A stretch of DNA of 12,044 nt from Phoronis ovalis (taxonomy: Eukaryota; Phoronida; Phoronidae). The notes below the pieces were generated by a model. It ran no database searches, was not told the DNA's origin, and was given only the letters and a program-made list of their open reading frames with translations. The DNA is taken from contig JAOXYB010022247.1 in assembly GCA_028565635.1 (NCBI GenBank), positions 4,934 through 16,977 of the forward strand, written 5' to 3'. This document shows positions 8,302 through 12,044 of the stretch, piece after piece. Numbering within the stretch: the first letter of the stretch is position 1; each line of letters begins with the position of its first letter. The translations under genes were made by a program, and so were the position numbers.

Positions 8302-8546
8302 TTATGTTTAATTCTCTTTTTTATCAGTGTTTTTAATTATCTCGAAATTTTTTTTTTACTATCAAATATATGTTGGGTGTTTTGCCTGTGAACGGCTAAC
8401 ACTCAACATATATATGATAGTAAAAAAAAACAACTTTTTTCGAGATAATTAAAAACACTGATGTGAAACACATAAAAAAGAGAAATAAACATTAATTTTT
8501 TTTTTTTTTAAATTTTTTTAAGTTCATAGGGACTTGAGCAAGTCTA
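8250..8546. mobile_element. 297-bp foldback/MITE with ~130-bp arms and a 9-bp target-site duplication
   Basis: The left arm (8250-8381) begins TAGAATTGCTCGTCCTTGTG. The right arm read as reverse complement (8546 to 8398) begins TAGACTTGCTCAAGTCCCTA. Both then run through GAAC, an A-rich stretch, TTAATGTTTA/TTATGTTTAA, TCTCTTTTTTAT, CAGTGTTTTTAATTATCTCG, a T-run, ACTATCA, ATATATGTTG and GTGTT. The right arm has an extra stretch of about 12 bases and the left a 27-base A run. The loop is only about 16 bases (8382-8397). No coding sequence is present, so it depends on a transposase elsewhere. The 9-bp flanking duplication CCACAGGGT points to a Mutator-like origin, but the family is inferred only from that length. 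It ends 36 bases from the exon 1 donor of the RhoGAP gene, so its transcript would form a long near-continuous hairpin there. Confidence 0.9.
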
Positions 8547-8555
8547 CCACAGGGT
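8547..8555. repeat. Putative target-site duplication, right copy (CCACAGGGT)
   Basis: Direct repeat of 8241-8249, abutting the right end of the foldback element. A caution: the right flank in full, taccacagggtata, is also the repeated motif of the element near 11.1-11.4 kb. A shared motif rather than a true duplication is therefore possible, though the exact abutment on both sides favours a duplication. Confidence 0.65.
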
Positions 8556-8582
8556 ATAATATGACTAAAGAGTTAAAGATAC

Positions 8583-8700
8583 CTTTAATGGCAAACCATC
8601 TTCTCTGCCAGTTTCTAACAACGCCTCCTTGTTTTCGTAACCATCCAGTCTTTACAGATGGCTGATTTTGTAAGCTCTCACCTCTTTTTCCGGAGCTCAT
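8583..8700 (-). CDS. ARHGAP22/24/25: PH-RhoGAP protein, exon 1: start codon and N-terminal PH strands
   Basis: 118 bases (39 codons + 1). The translation is MSSGKRGESLQNQPSVKTGW, then LRKQGGVVRNWQRRWFAIK plus the first base of the shared Gly. GWLRKQGGxVxxWxxRWFxxKG is the beginning of the ARHGAP24-type PH domain, which here starts near residue 17. The ATG at 8700-8698 is chosen because it is the only Met before the PH domain. An in-frame TAG lies four codons upstream (8712-8710), and a G occupies position -3. The short 16-residue lead-in is compatible with the family, whose N-termini vary by alternative first exons. An alternative upstream exon joined at ttgattgtag|tattttgaaATG (acceptor-like AG at 8711-8710) would leave the same ATG in use, or add residues if spliced in frame. 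The five exons together give 1689 bases, an uninterrupted 562 codons plus stop. Confidence 0.9.
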
Positions 8701-9053
8701 TTCAAAATACTACAATCAATGTTAACTTTGTATAACAATAAACTTCATTGTGCGTGATTTATGCCGGTGACATATGAGTTCATGGTGTGTCTACAGAGAG
8801 GAACAAACATTACAAGAAAACATCCGGCATTACTGTACTATTTTAATTATAATAACCGGTCATGATTGCATGCCGGCATAGATAAGATAACTTTTAATCA
8901 ATGTAACTTTGCTTGTAATTTATGCCATGGCAGATTGCTATCTCGAGGGAAGAATGTGTTGAAAGATAAACTAAAATATTGCTGATTTTGGACTATGTAC
9001 TTTTAATAGCTTTTAGAGGGCATTGTGCCATTAATATAAATGAAAATATTATG
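8701..9053 (-). promoter_or_regulatory. Immediate 5' flank of the RhoGAP gene (5' UTR/promoter candidate)
   Basis: No coding exon is seen. There is no clear TATA box at a fitting distance. The motif gccgg or its complement appears repeatedly (near 8763, 8823, 8856 and 8873). A stretch taatcaatg(t)taactttg occurs twice, near 8714 and 8896, each copy followed by ttatgcc within about 20-30 bases, so part of this flank may be an old local duplication. The assignment as promoter rests only on its position upstream of the start exon. Confidence 0.35.
9048..9053. repeat. Putative target-site duplication ATTATG, left copy
   Basis: ATTATG precedes the G-rich left end of the 9054-9521 element and recurs at 9522-9527 directly after its right end. 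Six bases is short and AT-rich, so chance cannot be excluded. Confidence 0.5.
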
Positions 9054-9521
9054 GGGGGGGGGGGTGTGACAATCAGAATAACTGGGTACCCATGTTTGTT
9101 ACGAAGGGTAAAAAGAAGCCAATTTTTGGGACCTATGAGCTCAAAACTCATACCCTTTTTTGGCCTTTGGGACCTTAACAAGAAAAATTGACAATTAAAA
9201 AAAAACGGTTCCTAAAAAAACCGTCGCCAAAACAAAATAGTACACTTAATTACGAAATTAGCAAAAATTATGTTCAAAATTAAAGCACAAAATCTTACAA
9301 AAAAAATAACACGACTTAATTATAATGTAAATAAGGTAGTAAAAACACACCCTTTTATTATATTTGGGACTAAATTTTCGTTTTTATAAGATTTTAAAGC
9401 TATTTTATACCCTTTTCAGGGCGTACTGGGTGCCTGGTCTGAATGCTGAAAAACATACCCTTTCGCCCGGTTTTTTGTAACGAACATGCGTACCCAGCTA
9501 TTCTGACTGTCACCCCCCGGG
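9054..9521. mobile_element. 468-bp MITE-like element with ~45-bp terminal inverted repeats
   Basis: The left end is a run of 11 G, then TGTGACAATCAGAATAACTG, then GGTACCCATGTTTGTTAC. The reverse complement of the right end is CCCGGGGGGTGACAGTCAGA, then ATAGCTGGGTACGCATGTTCGTTAC. The match is strong over about 45 bases with few differences. The interior has no usable coding frame. It carries scattered AAAAGGGTATGTTTTT-like motifs, read on the minus strand near 9459, 9404, 9349 and 9150 and in plus orientation near 9104. The flanking ATTATG may be a target-site duplication. It is a non-autonomous DNA element of a family I cannot name. Short open frames on both strands at its left end (8979-9191) are by-products. 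Confidence 0.85.
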
Positions 9522-9527
9522 ATTATG
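9522..9527. repeat. Putative target-site duplication ATTATG, right copy
   Basis: Direct repeat of 9048-9053, directly following the right terminal repeat (...caccccccggg). Confidence 0.5.
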
Positions 9528-10100
9528 CTATATTAATTATTATACTTATAGTAAAATTCAAATCCCTCTTATGTTTTTTAGTTTAATATCCCTATATCAC
9601 AATTTTGAAAAGTACATTTTCTTAAAAGGGAGGTTGCAAGAAACATTCGAATCGAAGGAATAACAAACTGTAGTATGTATGCTTTTATAGATTGTAATCA
9701 AACTTGAAGTTGAAGTTCCTCACAGCTGACACCCTCATTTCACATTCGGTCAATGTTTGCCCCAAGCCAGATACACACCTTCAGAGGTCAGCACCAGTTG
9801 ATGTTCTGGAAGACTATCAATACTGTACTTTCTCTACGTTAGAATTACTTTCACACACTGTTATAAGCGAATGGAACAATACGTCTTAGCAACATCAAAA
9901 TGTCAAAGCAGCTTCAAGCCATCATAACTTGGATCCACTTGCTTCCGTCTTTGAAACTACACGTAAAATGATGACGTCAAATATTTTTTGGGAGTTCAAT
10001 ATTTTATAATTTCATTATTTTCTGTATAACAGAAAGGTAAACATTCTAAATATGACAAAAAATGTGGCACTTTAATTAAATATGTAGAAATATTTTGGGA
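9528..10100. other. AT-rich flank with one weak open frame and one CRE palindrome
   Basis: Segment 9704-9889 on the plus strand is open for 61 codons (starting TTG, ending ...LLSHTVISEWNNTS) and is less AT-rich than its surroundings. I do not recognise the product. It lacks an ATG start and clear splice borders, so it could be a worn mobile-element remnant or a chance frame. Apart from TGACGTCA at 9972 nothing else was found. Confidence 0.35.
9972..9979. promoter_or_regulatory. Perfect CRE/ATF palindrome TGACGTCA
   Basis: The eight-base palindrome bound by CREB/ATF bZIP factors lies in aaatgatgacgtcaaatat. A second perfect copy lies 187 bases downstream. Function is inferred from the motif only. 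Confidence 0.35.
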
Positions 10101-10105
10101 AAGTA

Positions 10106-10318
10106 TTGATCATACGTTCGTGTTTTTACGAGACATCAACCCGGTACACTGAAAATAATGACGTCATCATATCAAGAATAGTCGATATCAACTTTTCTGA
10201 TGAAGTTAGACGAATTTTTCTCCAATTGCTAGCTTTTACTAACGCAGCTACTGATAAACGAACTTGTGATTGGAAACCATTTATTGAATTAATTCACTGT
10301 GAAACAACTTTACTTTAG
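10106..10318 (+). other. Unidentified open frame, 70 codons
   Basis: The frame begins with TTG rather than ATG and encodes SCFYETSTRYTENNDVIISR, then IVDINFSDEVRRIFLQLLAF and TNAATDKRTCDWKPFIELIH. The residue mix is protein-like (amphipathic DEVRRIFLQLLAF). However, there is no family I recognise, no convincing splice acceptor at the left, and the frame closes with TAG at 10316-10318. It spans the second CRE palindrome. It is listed as a candidate fragment or pseudo-exon, not as a gene. Confidence 0.15.
10159..10166. promoter_or_regulatory. Second perfect CRE/ATF palindrome TGACGTCA
   Basis: The motif lies in aaaataatgacgtcatcatat. Its flanks differ from those of the copy at 9972 except for the adjoining at(g)atgacgtca, so it is not part of an obvious long duplication. 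Confidence 0.35.
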
Positions 10319-10744
10319 AAGCAATATGGTTAAAGTAAGTATTTTATACCGAGTAGTTAAATTCTTGTTTCGATATGCAGAATTGTAAAGCACTAGAAAA
10401 GGGTTTTTACCAAAACAATGCTGTCCAAGGTAGCTATTTGAATGCGGTGTTTAACGTCGTATTTATTAGTAACGTGGAAAGTTTTGTCCCATGGTGGCAA
10501 CATATCTACAGCTTGTTTAACATACAACGTAATTTTTTGTGCTCTTCGTGATAATTCAGGAGTACATACCGAGTATCTATGACTTTTATTTAGTTTTAAT
10601 ACATTCAAATATCAAGTCACACGAAAGTCATAAAAACTCAAAACCAGACTATATGTTTGGAACTGTCTTTAGACTGTTTAGATTGAGATATGATTTCTTA
10701 GTGAGTATTTTGAGGAAAATTTGTGGTTCTACATTAATTTGATA
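10319..10744. other. AT-rich spacer
   Basis: Apart from the unidentified minus-strand frame at 10393-10608, nothing is supportable here. No tandem or inverted repeat of note was seen. Confidence 0.4.
10393..10608 (-). other. Unidentified open frame, 71 codons (possible exon)
   Basis: On the minus strand the frame includes SVCTPELSRRAQKITLYVKQ, then AVDMLPPWDKTFHVTNKYDV and KHRIQIATLDSIVLVKTLF, stopping at TAG (10393-10395). The sequence looks like globular protein. A donor-like ttttg|gtaaaa lies just after DSIVL (near 10410), and a weak acceptor-like agtcatag lies near its start. Beyond the donor, an acceptor-like tttcacag near 10304 leads into stops in all three frames, which argues against a simple two-exon model. 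I do not recognise the family. It may be one exon of a gene lying mostly elsewhere, a gene fossil, or chance. Confidence 0.2.
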
Positions 10745-10915
10745 GGTCCCAGCCTGACAAAGTCAAAGAGTGAAACTTTTTGACCCCTTCTCTCCAACAG
10801 ATGTACACTTTTTTGACCCCCCTTTACTCTTTAGAAGCGGCAACAACTTTTCTGACCCTCCCTAAATTTGCAGACCCTCCTCCCAAAAATTAATGACCAG
10901 TTCCTCAGCAACTAG
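10745..10915. repeat. Degenerate motif cluster, ACTTTTTTGACCCCC-like
   Basis: Variants recur at about 10774 (aaactttttgacccc), 10806 (acttttttgaccccc), 10844 (aacttttctgaccctccc), 10870 (gcagaccctcctccc) and 10893 (atgaccagttcc). Spacing is irregular, 20-40 bases. The stretch is C-rich in an AT-rich setting and non-coding. It resembles the internal part of the element that starts about 100 bases later and may be a separate decayed element. No terminal repeats were found. Confidence 0.5.
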
Positions 10916-11017
10916 TAAACAACAAATGATAGGAGTCAACAAGTATTCTTACATAAAAATAAAGCAATTTAAAACCAAAAGGACAGGTCCAACCAACACA
11001 AGAATCATAGGGCAATG

Positions 11018-11451
11018 CCCCAGGGGGTACTTACATTCAAAGTCACTATATATATGTGCAGCCCAATAGGCCCCCTTTTTTCAGCTCCCGCATTTACCAC
11101 AGGGTTTGTTTTTCACGCTTCTTTAAAGTTTTATGTACCACAGAGTATACTTTTTTCGATATTTACCACAGGGTATATTTTCCAAAAAATATTTGTTTAC
11201 CACAGGGTGTAAAACGCATTTACGACAGGAATGAAAAATTAAGGTTCGTAAATTTTTCCATATCTATTTACCACAGTATATAATTTACAAGTGAATTTTA
11301 CACAAGGTAGCTATTTTGGGAGAGTTATTTATGACGGTATATTTTGCATTTACAATAGGGTATATTTTTGGTGATCTTTATTTACCACAGGTCATGGTTT
11401 TTTTACGCTGGGCCGCACAGCCCACCAACTTTTGTATCAAGTACCCCCGGG
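11018..11451. mobile_element. ~434-bp inverted-repeat element filled with degenerate TACCACAGGGTATA motifs
   Basis: The left end reads CCCAGGGGGTACTTACATTC and shortly after has GTGCAGCCCAATAGGCCC. The reverse complement of the right end reads CCCGGGGGTACTTGATACAA and then GGGCTGTGCGGCCCAGC. The shared CCC(A)GGGGGTACTT and GTGCRGCCC blocks make worn terminal inverted repeats of about 50 bases. The interior holds about ten variants of TACCACAGGGTATATTTT at about 11095, 11136, 11164, 11198, 11221, 11269, 11299, 11330, 11350 and 11383, spaced 20-50 bases. No clear target-site duplication or coding sequence is present. The start CCCGGGGG and the core GGGTATATTTTT are shared with the 9054-9521 element, hinting at a common superfamily. 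Confidence 0.7.
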
Positions 11452-12044
11452 AGAAATTCTAGCATTTTGACTAAATCTTGCATATTTCCTGATGAGCCAC
11501 AAAGAGGTCAAGTAACGGAGAAAATGCAGGTCACATAATTTACAGTATATTTGAATTTTTTTTTTGATATTTGGTAACAGCACTGTCTCTCTACATATAT
11601 TACTGTTTACCATATCTGTATTCATTAGGTGTAGTTTAGGTATTGTTTTTAAATATAGGTTTTACATGAATTTGTTTTAACACTTTCCATACTATATATA
11701 GAAATCTGTGTGAATATTAGTTCGTATCATTTCAGCCGTGTGGGCAGACTTCAGTGTAATTTCCCATTTGGCTATCATATCAAGAAATAATGTTTCTCGG
11801 AATATTCCCCCATGGCTAGAACAGTATGTCGAACAAAGAGCGTGTAGTTTTAATTTCCTACCTCATTTTTCTTCTCACCTGTATGCCTGGTTTATAGTAC
11901 AGTATTCTGTTCCGGACTATCTGTAACAGGCAGTTTTTACAGGTGAAAAATTAAGCAACAAAATTTCCTATCAAAATATAATATGTAAATTGTTTCTGTA
12001 TTACAGAACATTAGGCATTAAGCCTATTGAGTTTTTTCATGTTC
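11452..12044. other. AT-rich terminal stretch, nothing supported
   Basis: No gene, RNA gene or repeat array could be supported. The open frames (62 codons at 11738-11926 plus; another at 11437-11625 minus) carry no recognisable domain and no ordered splice sites. A pyrimidine-rich tttctgtattacag near 12005 resembles an acceptor, but too little sequence follows to judge an exon. Confidence 0.5.

Larger units (their letters stand above)
6670..8582 (-). other. RhoGAP intron 1 (1913 bp), holding three transposon-like insertions
   Basis: The donor is aaag|gtatct with GT at 8582-8581, and the acceptor ends tttatcttacag at 6670. Inside are a degenerate repeat cluster (about 7005-7435), a 158-bp inverted-repeat element (7584-7741) and a 297-bp foldback element (8250-8546). 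The rest is AT-rich and shows no exon. It is the longest intron of the gene, as is common for first introns. Confidence 0.88.

Noticed and set aside
8979-9191. Plus and minus 62-70 codon frames at 9.0-9.2 kb
   Set aside because: They fall over the G-run and left terminal repeat of the 9054-9521 element; no domain and low-complexity content.
9704-9889. Possible reverse-transcriptase tail (SHTVISEWN resembling the ending of LINE ORF2 proteins)
   Set aside because: The similarity is limited to a handful of residues (a ViseWN-like motif). No upstream RT motifs or poly-A tail structure accompany it.
1-12044. tRNA, rRNA, CRISPR or bacterial operon features
   Set aside because: No tRNA A/B box pair, rRNA-like block or spacer-repeat array was seen. 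The 28-bp minisatellite has no unique spacers, only linker variants, and intron-containing genes show the DNA is eukaryotic.

Overview
This is an AT-rich eukaryotic (metazoan) genomic window. Its genes are interrupted by short introns with GT..AG borders, it carries AATAAA-type poly(A) signals, and its non-coding DNA is full of small foldback or MITE-like elements and a minisatellite. The protein families (H/ACA snoRNP subunit GAR1 and a PH-RhoGAP of the ARHGAP22/24/25 group), together with small intronic palindromic elements, suggest an invertebrate animal. A marine lophotrochozoan such as a mollusc is plausible, but that is inference from style; no marker in the window fixes the taxon.

Layout. 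(1) 1-1310, plus strand: the 3' end of a GAR1 gene. An intron carries a 54-bp tandem duplication, followed by two coding exons (422-545 and 834-1039) that encode the end of the Gar1 core and a glycine/arginine-rich tail, then a 3' UTR with AATAAA at 1302-1307. (2) About 1310-2610: convergent intergenic spacer with no supportable gene. (3) 8700 down to 2732, minus strand: a complete five-exon gene for a 562-residue PH-RhoGAP-coiled-coil protein. All exon phases agree and the exon lengths sum to 563 codons including the stop. Its introns hold most of the structure: a 23-copy, 28-bp minisatellite with a 278-bp higher-order period in intron 3 (5008-5650), and three transposon-like elements in intron 1 (about 7005-7435, 7584-7741, 8250-8546). 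(4) 8701-12044: repeat-rich DNA upstream of the RhoGAP gene. It holds a 468-bp element with terminal inverted repeats (9054-9521), a degenerate motif cluster (about 10745-10915), a second inverted-repeat element packed with a TACCACAGGGTATA-like motif (about 11018-11451), two perfect CRE palindromes (9972 and 10159), and a few short unidentified open frames.

GAR1 (nucleolar RNA modification) and the RhoGAP (Rac/Rho signalling and cytoskeleton) are not functionally linked; they are simply tail-to-tail neighbours. The most unusual material is the repeat architecture. It includes elements made of short terminal inverted repeats enclosing irregular arrays of a degenerate GGGTATATTTTT-like motif, and a minisatellite that places 23 splice-acceptor-like sequences into one intron of the RhoGAP transcript.
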